DNA of 64,000 bases. Origin: Asterochloris sp. CNOR1 (taxonomy: Eukaryota > Chlorophyta > Trebouxiophyceae > Trebouxiales > Trebouxiaceae). The stretch lies in assembly GCA_963969365.1 (NCBI GenBank), contig OZ017747.1:3162001-3226000 (forward strand), read 5' to 3'. The notes below the pieces were generated by a model, which was given only the letters and a program-made list of their open reading frames with translations, made no database searches and was not told the origin of the DNA. Made by a program: the position numbers and the translations under genes. Numbering within the stretch: position 1 is the first letter of the stretch; each line of letters begins with the position of its first letter. Below are positions 12,702-26,031 of the stretch, piece after piece.

Positions 12702-13285
12702 TGCTTCACACAGCCTGATATCTGATGCACGCATGTGGCTGCTTTCCCTGGAAAGCAAAAGTCATCACTGCTGCAGTACAGCGCTGCATGGGCATGCAGC
12801 CCTGCATATCTCCAGTATGAGGTGACGTCTGACCGGATGGCGGCGGCACGGGTTCAGCAAGTCCTGCCGTGACAACCCAGTATGAACTGCCGTGGCCCCA
12901 TGATGCGAATTCCATTGGTGATGCACACGCCCTTGCGTGCTAACATCTCAGGTGCTGATGTCAATGTTTAACTCTGACCTGCCATGCCATCGATGACATC
13001 ATCGCATCCCGTCGATAGAGCTGCACGTTGATGGGCCAAGCCCCATCTTTGGAGAGTGACTACACTGACCAGGACGTTAGCTGGCATGCAAGCCTCTGAT
13101 CATTGTTCACCGCCTCTTTCATTACCTTTGCCTCCCACCACATAACGCCATTGCTTGCCCTGCAGGGGCTGCACAGCTAGCAAGCTCCGAACACAGGTGT
13201 GAAAGTGGTGCTTTGGTGACAAGAAAGCACATTTTGTTTGGCGGGCAGGGGAGCACAGACCTCTCACCAGCCTGATCCTGTGCAG
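12702..13285. other. Spacer between the two tandem kinases
   Basis: Contains the 3' UTR of kinase 1, the promoter of kinase 2 and its unlocated first exon. Two Met-Gly starts fit: 12788-12814 (MGMQPCISP, phase 0 into the next exon) and 13030 (MGQAPSLE, needing a poor acceptor). Neither is decisive. Confidence 0.4.
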
Positions 13286-16200
13286 GGATTTGAGGCTCAC
13301 AATGGAAAGCAGCCAGAGGCTGCAGCCCAGTGCAAGTCAGCTCCAGGGGCAGCCGTGCAAGGAGAGAAAGTGCGTGCTGTATGCAGCTGCCTCAGTCCAA
13401 CAGACATGCACAAGCTTGGGCTGGAGCAGGAGCCTCCTGCAGATGGGGCTGAGCTGCGCCCGTCCAGGTCCAGCTACCAGGGAGCGCGACTCCCATGGAA
13501 TGAGAGGGACAGGTGTGAAAGTGGCTGCTATCTGTATACCGCCTATTGCTAATTAAGCACAACTTGCTGACAGGAGCGTTGCCTGCCCTGCAGGCTCAGC
13601 CACCTCCGCTCCTTTGATCTGCTGGACACCAAAGCAGGTGTGGTATTATCTTCTGCAAGCTGAGCGTGAACCTCTCTTGGGGCTGCAGCGCAATGCCAGA
13701 GCCTGGCCCCCTGCACTAAGCGGAGCCTCACCTGTGGAGTGTGGATGAGCAGCTGCAGGCTGTACCTGCCGAGTGGTCTGCGTCCGCGGTGTGGTGCCAT
13801 CGTCATGCTGAGCAGCGGGCTGCCGTGCCTGCAGAGGGGTGCTTCGACGACATCACCCAGTTGCTGTGCAGCATCTTCCACGCGCCCATAGCCCTGGTGT
13901 CCCTGGTAGATAAGGAGCGGCAGTGGTTCAAGTCAGTGCAGGGGCTGGAGGCCCGTGAGACTGACAGGAGAAGCTCCTTCTGCGCCTGGACGCTGCTGCC
14001 AGTGAACCCCGAGGTGCTGGTGGTGGAGGATGCGCTGGAGGATGGCAGGTGACTGGCCGCTGAAGATGACTGGGTGCTGCCTGGGGCGCCTCCGGGGTGC
14101 AGGGCACTGCACCAGCTCTGTTGCTGCCTGAGGTGCTGTGGCAGGTGACAGGCCTCTGTGCTGGGCAGAGCCTGCTTTGTTAGGGACCATGCTGGCTGCT
14201 GTGCCTGACCGACACAGCCGCTTAGGCAGTGCAAAAGGGGCCTTTCACCCTCACTGGTTGCCTGGCGTGCCTGTGCAGGTTTAAGAACAATCCACTGGTG
14301 GAGGGGCCGCCATACATCAGGTGCGGCCACCTTCTGCATGACCTTCCACGAGACTTGGCACGTGGCATGACGCCCATGTATGTGCGGAGGACTCAAAACG
14401 CATGGCCACCTGCAGGTTTTATGCTGGTGCCCCCCTCGTTGCTTCCAATGGTCTCCGGCTGGGCTCCCTGTGAGTCTGCCACATACAATTAGTGCTCCTC
14501 CTCAACAGGGTCCTCCTGCCAGGTGGTCCAACACGCATGCTGCTGTGCTGGCTGCAGGTGCATCATTGACAAAGTCCCCAGGCAGCTCAGTGCCGAAAGC
14601 TGCGCTCTGCTGTGCAATTTTGCGGAGATGGTTGTGAGGGAGATTGAGAGGGACAAGGTGCGACCCGTACTGCACGCTGCCTGCCACTCACTGGACGACT
14701 TCCATCTCACTCACTGCAATGGCGCTAGTGTTTCACCCGCTGCTTGCAGGTGCCAGCTCCTGTGCAGCCTGAGGTGACTGTTCTGCCCAGTGGGAATTCT
14801 GTCAGTGGAGGATCCATCAGGGGCACCAATGCCTCCAAGGAGGGGGTGTTCTGCTGTGACACCTCTGACCCCAAGTGGAGGATCCTGTTCATGAATGATG
14901 CAGCGGCGCTCATGGCAGGTGCGCGGTCCTCCCCTTGCGGGACCTGTCAGCAAACCAACGCAGTCCTCTTTGTTGGCACCTCTAGATGATGAGGGCTTTG
15001 CAGACCAGCCGGCTCACACAACATGTGCAGGGCAAAGCGCACGTGCCCAAAGATAGGTGCCCTGCTTTCCGAGCAGGCTCATCAGCGCTCTGCAGCTCTG
15101 CGGCTGGCAAGGCAAACCCAGACCTGCCGCTGATTGACTCAGCTGAGTGCTGACGACTCACCGCCCTGCAGGCATTGGTCGAAAGCAGGCGATGGGCATG
15201 GGGGTGTGGGAGCTGTTCCAGACGCCTGGCAGGGAGCAGGCTGAGTCTGCGGCTGCCTGGACCCTGACAGCCCAGAAGGGAGTGGACTTCTCACTCACCG
15301 CTGTCAGCACCAAGGCGGCATCACCAGAGCAGGTCGCGCTTGTGTTCAGGTGGGCAGCTGCAGAGGGGAGGCAGCACGCTTCCAACCAACAGCACGCAAG
15401 ACAGCTTGTTGCGCTTGCTCAGTTGTCACTGTGCTGCCTCACACCAGGGAACAGCAGAGAGGACGTCCGACATCCCCCCTAGCCTGCAATGTGCTTCTAG
15501 GCAGACAATAGTGGACAGCAGCAGCCTTGGCAATGAGCTGTGCTGCAGCCAAGCATTTGCGACAGTGTGTGGCACCATTTTGGGCAGTGCCCCGTGCCGT
15601 GCAGGCCCGCCACCAGTGACAACTTTGACCAGCACATGCCCCAGATTGGCATCCCCGGTTTTGTGCAGTCTGCACGCGCAGAGAACACCCAGATCTACTT
15701 TGCCTTCATCAAGAAGCGGCCCAAGCAGGTGCACGCGATGGAGGAGAGGCCCTTTGGCGCTGATCGGTGAGTCCTCACTGCATAGAGAGTCGCTCCGCCT
15801 TCCCTTCACAAGCAGGTGCAGGCGCTGGTGGGGGGCACCCCTTGACCCTGGGCAGGTACTGTGAGACAGGCCCAGCAGATTGCAAGCATAGCATGGCGCT
15901 TGCCTGTCTCATGTGCTCGCCACGCCTATCAATCCTGAGCTATATATTCCTGAGCATGTGCATCCATCCCTGGATTAAGTGGCAGCGGCAGGCATGAGCA
16001 AGACCAGGCCCTGAAGAGCGGCTGCTGACCCAGGTCACATTGCTTGCAGAGGCCACACAGCCCGTGAGTAAAAGCAGGCTGTCAAGAGGTGTTGCATCAG
16101 CACACACCTTTGTTGCGCTCCAAGCTCACGCTGTGGGTGGTGAAGCTGGGCTGTGCCATGCAGAGTGATGCTGCCGCGGCGCTCGCCCTTCTCGGACGTG

Positions 16201-19200
16201 AAGCTGGGTCCCTTCATCGGCAAGGGCTCCTTCAGCAGGGTGTTCCGGGCAACCTACCAGGAGGCAGTCTGTGCCGTCAAGGTGCGCGCTCAGATGCTGC
16301 TCACAGTAAAGAAGCTTGTCAGGACCTGCGCTCTTGAAACGTGGCCTTCAATGCAAGCCCACCAGTGAGGGAAGCTTGTCAGCACGTGCACCCATGGTGT
16401 CAGTGCTTCAGCCTTGGACTCTCTGTCAGCTGAGGCAGGGGACACACTACCACAGCCAGCGCCCTGAACCCGGGGTTCAGTGCGGTCCTGAGGCTCAGAT
16501 GTAGACTGTCTAGACCCCGCAGAAGACAGCAGGCACAGGCAGGTGCACTGCCGCAGCCTGTCTGTCCCTGCAGAGAGGCGCAATTGCAGCCTGCTTGCCA
16601 CTGCAGGTCATTGAGATGACAGGGAAGGAGATTATGGATGAGGTGGGGCAGCTGCTGGAGGCCACTGCTGGCATGGATCTAGCGCACCCAAACGTCATGC
16701 AGACTTACAAGTATGGCACGCAGGAGGCCATGGTGAGCAGAGCTGCAGTGCTAGGCGGCAGGTGGTGCGTCGCTTCAAGGCTGGCACGACCTGGGCTGCA
16801 GCAGGCGGTGTGGCAAAGGCAGCTGGCATGGTCAGGGTTGCACTGCCACGAACAGGCGCGAATGACGTGAGCAAGCTGGCACCATCAAGGCTGCACCTTC
16901 AGGCAGCAGGCACGGCATCGGCAGGCTGGCATGGCCAGGGCTGCCGTGCCGTGCAGCAGGCGGCGAGGTGGCTGCACGCTACGTGACCAGGGCAGGACCC
17001 ACAAGGGCAGGGAGTCACATCTTACTTATGGGGGACACACTGCTGTGGGATGGGTTGCATTGTGCTGCTCACCAGACCAACCCTCTTCAGCTGTGAGACT
17101 GCACCCGCACCTGCCAGCGGGAACAAGACAGACATGGGTGCCGCCATGGCCAGGTCAGCCCTTGGCTTCCAGCCGTGGGCCTGACCATCGCAGCCAAGAG
17201 CAGCGATGCCGTGCCTCTGTAGGTTGCCCAAGAGCATGACGATGAGAGCTTCATGACGGATGAGGAGGCAGCTCAGTCCAGGGCTGGTGGCGGCACACCT
17301 CTGGGCCCAAAGCCCTTGGAAACATGGTAAGCAGCTCACTTGCTGCAGGCGCAATCTGCAGTGTGGCACCAGTGAAGTGCCACCCATGCAGCTGCAATCC
17401 CTGCCAGTCACAGGCGGCTGTGGGGAAGTGGGGTCCTGTGTCCCAACACGGTGGTGCACCTGCTGCAGGCTGGTCCTTGAGTTCTGCAACAAGGGGTCCC
17501 TGCAGGTCAGGCCTGCCTCCCTGAGCAGCTCTGAAGCTGTTCAAGCTGATGCATTGCGAGAATTGAGGCAGCATGTGCCTACTGGGTGCATGACAAAGTG
17601 CCATGGGGCACAGCATCCTGTAATGCCTCTGCTGACCCTCTGTCGATGCCCTGCATGTGGTCGACTTCAATGCAGGACTGCATCGATCGGGGTTTCTTTG
17701 TGAAGACCCTCAGGGAGGTCTCCTCCGAGCAGCAGCCGGGCCTCTGGGCCGTTCTGACCACTGCCTGGGAGGTTGCGGGCGCCATGTCCTACCTGCACAG
17801 CCTGGATTTGGTGCATGGAGACCTCATAGGTGGGTCGCTCTGCAGCCGTCCTGCCATGCTGCGTGCTCTGTGTTGCGAATTGTGGTCAGCCCGCCATCAG
17901 CGCCAGCCGCAGCATTGCTGGGGCTCAGCTGGTCGCGCTGAACACTGTGCAGGCTCAGGCAGCGCCAGGTCAAGCTGCATGCTGGCTGTTGCTAGACAGC
18001 GCCGCATGCTGTCCCATGCATCAGCAGCTAGCCTTGAGATGCCTGCCCTGCCGTCGTGCAGGCAACAATATTTTGTTGTGTAGCTCTACGAAGGATGCCC
18101 GGGGCTTCACTGTCAAGGTGGGTGCAGCCTGCGAGCTTGCGCCAGGCTGCTGGCTGCTGCATATACTGCTTCGTGTGTGTGTGCAGCGCTTGTCCACTTT
18201 GCCAAGCCCTGCATCTCCCCACGTTGCAGATTGCAGATTTTGGCCTCTCCAGGACACTCATAAAGTCGCAACAGACACAGACATATGGGACAGTCACACA
18301 CATGCCTCCTGGTGAGCTCAGTGCTGCTGATCCTCAGCTGGGGTTTTCAGCTGCATGCAGTTGGCAACCACGGGCTCACCGCCAGCACAGCCCATGCAGC
18401 GATGCAGCTGAGCTCTGCATGAGCACCAAGACCTGTCTGCCAACCGTTGGTCTCTGTCTGAGGACCAACATCAAGTGTGCCTGCCAGTGAGTCTCTCCTC
18501 ATCAAAGAATTCTTCAACAAAAATGAGTGCCCCTTCTGCCTGCCTACAGAACTTCTGGCAGAGGGCCTTATGAGCAAAGCTGTGGATGTCTATGCTTATG
18601 GGGTGCTGCTCTGGGAGCTGTTTGTTGGTGACAGGTGGGTGCAGCGCAGTTGTTAAAGGACACAAATACAGTTTGTACAGGCCAGGTGACAGCAGGCATG
18701 TGCCAGCATGTTTGCCCAGACAGGTGCACAGCTGGACTTGGCCGCACTGCTTCTGACTTGCAACGCCAGGCAGCCTGGGCAGCCAGCTGCCGGTGATGTC
18801 TGCACCCGAGACCTGGTTATTCATGGCTTTGCGTGTCCTGAAGCGGAGACCATCTACATCTGCTGTGAGCAATTCACAGCAGTCCCTCACCATGCATATT
18901 CAGCTTCAGCCGTCTGCATGCAGACCCTGGGCTGGCCTGAGGCAGATGCAGATCATCCAGAATGTCTCAGTGGACAAGGTGGCTCTTGAGTGGCCAGCAG
19001 GTACCCCTGCCCAGTACAAGGTGAGACAACCGTGAGCACAGGGAGCCAGTGCAGGCCTGCCTGACGCGCTTCTGTGTGTGGTGGGTGCATGTGCGGGCAG
19101 GCAGCCTGTGCACGGTGCGTGCTGCTGGGCTGACAGCCTTCGCAAGTGGACAACTGCAAACTGCCCTCCCTCTGGGTGCAGGCCCTGGCAGAGCGCTGTA

Positions 19201-19399
19201 TGAGCAAGGACAGACAGTTGCGTCCCACATTTGATGACATCCAGGTGCGAGGAGGGGGTTCCTGTTCTGCCTGCTGCGCCTATACAGGTTCACATAGGGT
19301 ATACCTGCTGCGCCTATACGGTGACCCTGAAGCTCAGGGCCGAGTGTCACTCCTTCCCGGACTGTGCAGGATGAGCTTGATGAGCTTCAATCAGTATGA
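13286..19399 (+). CDS. GAF-PAS protein kinase 2 (tandem paralogue, first exon not fixed)
   Basis: Twenty exons from 13286 join in phase to about 713 residues plus a missing N-terminal exon. GAF domain 13594-14657: RLSHLRSFDLLDTKAEG, IALVSLVDKERQWFKSVQG, SSFCAWTLLPVNPEVLVVED, RFYAGAPLVASNGLRLGSL. This is the best preserved GAF of the three paralogues and matches the bacterial style closely. PAS-like region 14750-15766 with WRILFMNDAAALMAGIG and VWELF. Kinase domain 16164-19399: PFIGKGSFSRVFRATYQ, lysine in AVCAVK, LVLEFCNKGSLQ, VHGDLIGNNILL, IADFGLSR, GTVTHMPPELLAEGLMSKA. HGD replaces HRD here too. Unlike kinase 1, no intron separates the glycine loop from the lysine exon. Same orientation as kinase 1, so a tandem duplication. 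Confidence 0.87.
16724..16990 (+). repeat. Degenerate twofold repeat in a kinase 2 intron
   Basis: Following the exon ending at 16732 (gccatg^gtgagc), the intron holds two diverged units sharing ggctggcatgg, cagggttgc/cagggctgcc and gcagcaggcggc. A second gtgagc sits near 16869. It resembles the other junction arrays but is more decayed. Confidence 0.45.
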
Positions 19400-20710
19400 T
19401 AGCCATCTGGCAGCCTCGCCAGTGCGGTGCCACCCTGAAATAAAGTTACAAGAGCCATGTCTCTGGCGCTTTGTGTCCTTCAGCAGCATCTCTGGTGCTC
19501 TGCCGCTGAGCAGCATGCAGTAAACCCGCTGACGAGGCCCTGTCATGATGGGTCATGGACGCAGAGAGTGCAGGCTACAGCTTAATTAAACTACATGCTG
19601 CTCTCAGGCACATATAATACAAACTCTATGCGTCTTCTGCAAACTTCAATCCATTCAGTCAAACATGTGTTGGTGAAGACAACTTCGTCTAAGTGCAAGC
19701 ATGCTACCTAAGAAGAGGCAGTGCGGGGTGGCTCCCAGAATCAGAAGCGGTTGTCCAACAGTTGATGAGTTCCTTAAGGGCAGAATTGCACAGGCTGAAA
19801 CCCATTGCGCGCAGAAAGGATGGTTGATGTATGGCCCAGCATAGGCCATACTGTGCAATGCAAGCATGCTGCTCAAGATCGACAGCATAACCCTCTGCCA
19901 ATGTCATTTGGCTCCAGTCTGATGGTCAGTGTGGCAAGCTTGGCTCTTGCCCATGACACTCTTGTGTGTGAGCAATGTGTGGCTGCGATACTTGTGTGAA
20001 GATGTGTGGAGGGGCTGCCGCTGTACGTATAGTCCACTCTCATTTTGCCTCAACAACGTGGGGACAAGGTGCCTGCAGGGTACAGAAGACGCCTGTAACA
20101 GCTTGCCACTGTCTGTCATGCACAGTTTTGGGTAGCCATCACATAGTGCACAATGTGCTCCAGCAGTGCTGCAGAGCAAGCAGGGACAGGCTGCAGACCG
20201 CCAGGGCTGGCCCAGGCAGCGGCAGAAGCAGAGCATCTGCATCGTCAGCCACTGTAAGCGGCGCAAGTGCCAGTGCAGCCTCCTTGACAAGTCCTGATGA
20301 CATAGGACAGCTAGCCTGCTGTGCACCAAGGTCTCCTGACCAACTGCTGCCCACCATGCAGCGTCTGACAGCCCACCCTGCACTTCCAGTTTGCAGCACA
20401 CAAGCGCTGCTAGCAATCTTGCTCTGCAGCAGCAATTTGTCACCTGCTGCTGCACCACTGGTAGCGCATTTCAGCAAAACAGGCACAACGCACGTGTTCA
20501 ATCCGCTTCGGGCCCTGTCAGAATGTATTGCAGGCTGCCAGCGTCCTCTTCGTGTTCAACAGCTCAAGGTTGCGGCCAGCATTTGCACAGAGCACAGCAC
20601 CTGCATATGCGGCACCTGCGGCCTGCTTTCACCCTATTCGAGCAGATAGGCCCCACCGCCTCAATGCGACACAGCTCTGGCCACCACTGACAGCTGCACC
20701 TTGCGCAGCC
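19400..20710. other. Convergent intergenic region
   Basis: Lies between the stop of kinase 2 and the modelled 3' end of the minus-strand bZIP gene. Minus-strand stretches at 20154-20310 and 20530-20620 are open and Ala/Leu-rich and could be extra 3' exons of the bZIP gene, but I could not join them in phase. Nothing else is recognised. Confidence 0.35.
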
Positions 20711-23700
20711 TCAGCAGCTCGGGGGTGCAGGGCAACCGCCTCCCCGCACCATGTGCAGCAGGAGAAGCCAGTCACCCTTCAGCAGTTGGAGCATGCAGAC
20801 CAACCCCACTGCAGCAAGCAACGTCATCAACTGCTGCACTGCGCTCAACATCTGCAGGTCGAAGGTTGCAGGTCAAGAGCCTACTTCCTGCCGCACCTCC
20901 CCCAGCACCTGCGCGTCACCCTTCAGCCATCTGGTGGAGGCACCAGCACCTCTTATCGCATGATGCAGGCCCCACCTCAGCACAGCAGCCGGCACCCAAT
21001 GGCTGCTGCACCATGCGCAGCATCTGCAGCTCCTGCAGCAGGCGCGCCCGATCCTGGATCATGGCCTGCCAGTGCTGGCGCAGCTGGCCCAGCCGGGCCT
21101 CTGCCGCCGCCTGGCGCTCCTGCTCATGCCGCAGACTGCCCAGCAGCTGCTCGTTCTCCCTCTGCAGGCGATCCATCTGCAGCAGGCAGGCAGGCCTCAG
21201 ACATTCTTGGAAGGCCTTGCACCGACGCATCCGCAGACATCCCTTTACATGCGGTCCATCTGCACCGGCAGCCAAGCCCCAAAGTGAGTGCACCATGCAG
21301 GCCTTGCATCCGTGCTGCTCCTCTGTTCTCTGCAGATGTCGTCTGCAGCAGGCATGCAGGTGGGCCTCTGGATCAATGAGTCTAAAGGATCCTGCTGCAG
21401 GCGGTCCATCTGCAGCAAGCGGCCGCAGACAGAGGGCTGACATGTGGGCTTGCAAGCTTGGGCTGCACGAGAGCCATCTGCACCAATCAGTCACACACAG
21501 GGTGGGAACAGGCTGCTTTTGCAGGGATTTACATGGCTGCAGCCACATGAAGGGAGAACACAAAGTACTATATGTATAAGTATGTTAGCAGGGGCCGGCA
21601 GAACCCAAGAGGGGCTCTGGCTGGACAAGGGGTTCCAGCTCCAGCGCAGCGCCTCATCACAAGAAGAAGAGGCATGGCGACTGGCCAAGAGTGCTTGTGA
21701 AAAGCAACAGGGGCTCTGTAGCAATGCATCTGCTGAGCAGATCTACCTGCAGACTTGCAGTCCAGGGCAGGGGGCTGTCCCACTGCCATTTCTGCAATTT
21801 GCAGGCTCTGCATGTCTACAGCAACCCACCTTGCCGTTCATGACCTGCATCTGCTCAGCTTTGGCGGCCCTCACCCTGCGTGCGCTCTCCCTGTTGGCAA
21901 TGCGTCTGCGAATCTTCCTGCGCTCCTGCACACGTGGGTACAGACCTCAGACCGGGCTGTGATCGTCTGGGAGACTGGTCTGGAGGGCGGGCTGTACCTC
22001 TTGAAGAGGCCGGCAGGAAGAGTGGGCCTCTTGCACGTTCTCAGACAGCAGCAGCAGGCTGATGGCGCAGTGTGGGGTGCTGCTCTGCTGTTGGCAATGC
22101 TGCACACCGGTCTCCCTGCACAGAAGGCTGCTGACGAGAGAGCAACCTGTTGCTGAGAGCAAGGGGTCTTGGTGTCAGCAGCAGCGGCTGGCTCAGGCAC
22201 AGGGTGCAGCGTGCGCGTCAGGTGGCCACCTCTGTGGGTAGTGCAGTGTCTCCTGGGTCTGCTGTGAATGCACAAAGGTTTGTTTGAATTTATCACACCG
22301 TGCAAGGGGTGCAGATACAGGCTACTCATCTGCTGTGGCAACCCCAGAGGAGGAGGGACTCGCAAGGCACTAAGCACCTGGCGTGCTGCATGTATTGCAG
22401 CTGCTTACCTGCGCGGGCAGTGCAGGGTCCTCAGGGTCCCCTGTGAAGGCAATGGGGCGCCCCGTCTTCTTCTTGTCTGCCTGCAAGCACAGTGTTTTGG
22501 CTGAGTTTCCCCCTGACAAGATGCATGGGATGACAGCACCTTCCTGAGCACAGCTGGTCCTTGGCACTCGCATCCTGCAGCCCTCATGTTTGCACAGCGC
22601 ACAGGCAGCAAATCAGAGCAGTACAGCTGGAGGCAAATTGGAGGCAATGGCTGCCTGGGCTTTTGCAGCGGCAAGCACTGTGGCCTGCAGGTCTAGGGAT
22701 AGCTCAAAGTCCCAGACCAAGGCAAGCAGGCTGACCTGGCCCCCTTCATGCCAGCGCAAATTGCACAGCAAGCACAGAAGCAGTCAAGAGACGCTTGCAG
22801 CACCATGTTGACCTGGCCCTTCTGCTGGCTACAGCCGTCTGAGCGCAAAGCGTCAGGACAGCACCATGCAGGCAAGGTCAAGCGAAGCGCGCTGACCCGG
22901 CCCCTGCGGCTGCCGGTGCTTCTCGCATAGAGCATGCAGGTCAAGCTCACAGCACCATGCTGACCTGGGCCCTGCTGCTGGCAATGGCGACCTGAGCGAC
23001 GCTGCGTGTGAGGCGCCCTGCCCGAGGCGCGGGCGCCTCACCCCCATGACTGCTGCCATCCATCTCAAAGTCGGGGTCTGAGCTGTCTCCCGCCGCACCT
23101 GCAGGTGTTCAAGACACTCCCTGCCCGTGCAAACTTGGTGCCTCCCACACTACGCACCCTGGGGCGACCCTGCACGTGCTGCACCTGCTGGGACTTGGCC
23201 AAGTGTCTGCCAGTCACAGTCCTGGCTTGCCGGGTAGGCCCCTGTGCTGCACCTCAGCAACAGTTCTGGAGGCCCTGGGGTTGCATGTAGATGATGCTGC
23301 CCGAATGTGTCACGACTGCCCTGTGGTGCAAAATGCCCTCCATTGCTGGAAGGCAACGTGGAAACCGACGGAGCCCACCTGCAGGGCAGCAGAACCCAGG
23401 TGTGCCTCCATGCTCATGCAGACTGGCCCCCTGTGCTGGGAGGCAAAGTGTGGGCATTGGTGCAGCCAACCTACATCTGTTTGCTCAAAACACGCTGCCT
23501 GTGATTGCTTGGAAGCACAGGGTGGGCACGGGTGCAGTCCACCTGCGTCTGCTACACTCCTGGCCCCGGCGCGGGAGTTGTCAGAGTCCTCCTGCTCAGC
23601 CCAGGCCTCCGCAGTGGCGGCTGCATCGCCCCCCCGGGCCGAGCCAGCTGCATGACAGGGCCAGCACAAGTGACAAGCATGTGCATGCACACCACTGGCT

Positions 23701-26031
23701 GCCAGACAGCAGGGCCATGCACCAGAGTGTCAGGACAAGGTGAGTTCAGGCCCAGCCTTGCAATGCAGATGCTCTGTGTCTTGATGGCCCAGGAGTGCTC
23801 CCTGGGCCGGTGCTGTGCTGGCAGGAGGCTGAACAGAATGCCTGGCACTGCTCCCCCTGATGCCTCCCACAGGGCGACACTGGAACAAGCAGAAGCACTT
23901 GTGGGCGCAGATGGCACCTTCAGCCTCGCCCTGCTGTGCACAGAAAGGCCAGGACAAGTGACAAGCGGTCAGGAGACTCAGGCAGAGCGCACCTTCATTC
24001 TTCATGCCAACCCTGCCATCGAGTGGCAGCAGCACATTGCTCTGCATCGTGTGGGGGCTGCATGGTCCTGCGCACTTGGAGTGGCATGGCACCTGCAGGC
24101 AGGACAGCATTGGCAGGTGGGTTGGCTCTGCCGAAGCAGGAGCTTACAGTACAGCAGCTCACTACAGCGCTGAGGACAGTGCCTGCTTACCTGACAATTG
24201 AGCACTACAAGATGTACATCACAGTCACGGCGCAAGACAACGCCAAGGGCACACACCGCCTGTGATGCATGACTGACAGTATCCAGTGCTGCAGCAACCA
24301 GCCTCTGGCCCACCAAGTGATAGCAAATGCATGCCCACTTGGTCAGACTGGGTAGTCGGCTGCTGGGCCAACAGATCAGCCCTGACATCGAGACTTATTA
24401 TGTTACAGCCTGCTACTCAGTGGGAAGCCATGGGCCCGCACCCCAGGCAGCCCCAGTCAGGCAGCATGCCAGGAACCAAGTACCTTGCATAGAGCAGGGA
24501 CGCAGACGTCCCGTGCCTCGACATGGTCTGCGGCTGGCGGGGAGCAGCATGCCATCTGACAGTGCCCCAGCAAAGCGCATCCCACCTGGAGGCAATCCGT
24601 GCACATCATGCCCTCTGCCAGCGTGCCTGACAGCCCCAGGACAGCACTCCCCTGGTCAGGGAATCCGCTCAGCTGCTGCTGCAGCAGGATGCCCGGCGGG
24701 GCATTGATCGGCGTGCAGGGCTCCAGCAGCTCAGACTCGGTCCAGGCGGGGAGGGTACCCATGCCAGCTGCACAGCAGGGGAGAGGATGATGTGGAAGGT
24801 GCATTGCACGGCACATGGACGAGACATGCAATTGCCCTCAACACTCTGCTGGGGGCCGCCTGTGTGGCTCTGCAGATGCGACATGGAGGTACCCCACTTC
24901 AAATGTCCGGAAGTTGTTTAGGCAGCAGCAATCTGCAGAGCAGTCCAGCAGGCCGGCAGCAGCTGTCCTCAGAATGGTGGCACTCACGCTGCATCGCCTT
25001 GTGCTGATGATGGTGTGGTGCGAGGTTGCAGGACTGCTAAGCATGGGACTCTCTCACCTGGGGCCAGTGGTGCTGGCGCAAGGCAGCCAGTCTCAGTCTA
25101 GATCTAATGGGGCCATCAGCACCTCTCAACAGACCAGGAGTGCCCTTCTGGGTGAGTCAGGCACACCCCCCACGCACCAGCAGGAGACATGAAATTTGAC
25201 AGGCTGCCTGGGCGGGCAGCCCCTGTCCTGATGGTGGGCAGACTGGTGCCATTAAAGGAGGTGGGTACCGCCAGTGACTCCAGAGAGGGCAGATCGATGC
25301 TCCCGACAGCTGCAGGCTCCTGCAGAGCAGCAACCATGCTGGGCACTACAGAGGTAGCAGGTCAGTGCTCCTATGCAGCAGCAGTCGTCTTCAGGGCAGG
25401 CAGAGGGCTCAGCTGAGCACTGCTCGAGCATGCCAGGTCAACACTCCCCATGGCAGCACTCTTCTGCAGGATGCAGTGAAGCCTGCTGCCGTAGGCACAG
25501 CACATGGCCTGCACAAGTCATCCAGGGTTCTGTGCCAGGCCCAGGCCTGCACAGCAAGGCATGCAGCAGCTAAAAGCATGCAGCACAAAAGGGTGACAAG
25601 GATGACAGCTGGCATGATGTCGGAGGACTCCAGGAGTGGAGTGTTGGCTGAGAGCTGGTGGCTGAGCCTTGGGGCGCAGGTGATGATGCGGGGTGTGCAA
25701 TGACGGCAGGCACCTGGCACCCGTGGCAGGCAATCGAAGCTGCGCATGCCCCTGGCTTTCACGCCTACACAGCTCTGGAGGGCGATGCTGTGGCCGGCGC
25801 GTCTTTGAGACCAGAGCACACCTGGGAGAAACATGGCAGAAAGCCCAGTGGCACCGTAGTCCCCAGCAGGGTGCTGGTGTAGGTGCAGGCAGCCAACTCG
25901 TCCTGGGGGCCGCTGCTGTGCCCACCGCTCAGGGCAGCGTGGGCCTGGCACTGCCCAGGCAAGCCAGCAGGTGTACACCCCGCACCTGACCCCAGCTCAC
26001 TGCCGCCCGAGGCTGCAGCGTCAAGGCTCAT
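20711..26031 (-). CDS. bZIP transcription factor
   Basis: The core is firm: exon 21830-21925 encodes ERRKIRRRIANRESARRV, with the invariant Asn and Arg of the bZIP basic region, and joins in phase to 20976-21176, which continues as a coiled coil (MDRLQRENEQLLGSLRHEQ). Upstream, in-phase exons 22409-22480 (KKTGRPIAFTGDPEDP), 22965 or 22992-23098 (DSSDPDFEMDG) and 23543-23647 (AWAEQEDSDNS) give an acidic region, plausibly activating. Exon 24586-24767 and a possible first exon 25822-26031 (MSLDAAASGGSELGSG) look like further N-terminal parts; the joins between them are not resolved. The candidate last exon 20711-20851 is hydrophobic (LMTLLAAVGLVCMLQLL), which would fit a membrane-tethered bZIP of the plant bZIP28 kind, but this is uncertain. 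Nuclear DNA-binding dimer; targets unknown. Confidence 0.72.
21176..21490 (-). repeat. Array of acceptor copies upstream of the zipper exon
   Basis: The zipper exon starts at 21176 with gcag^atggatcgcctgcag. Near copies of this acceptor plus exon start occur upstream in the same intron at 21259, 21409 and 21477 (for example gcag^atggaccgcctgcag). Only the 21176 copy opens into the long coiled-coil frame. Confidence 0.65.
22720..22992 (-). repeat. Array of donor copies in a bZIP intron
   Basis: The donor region gggcccag^gtcagcatgg at 22965 is followed by three diverged copies near 22890, 22812 and 22736 at a period of about 75-78 bases. This leaves some doubt whether the exon ends at 22965 or 22992; both keep phase. 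Confidence 0.55.
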
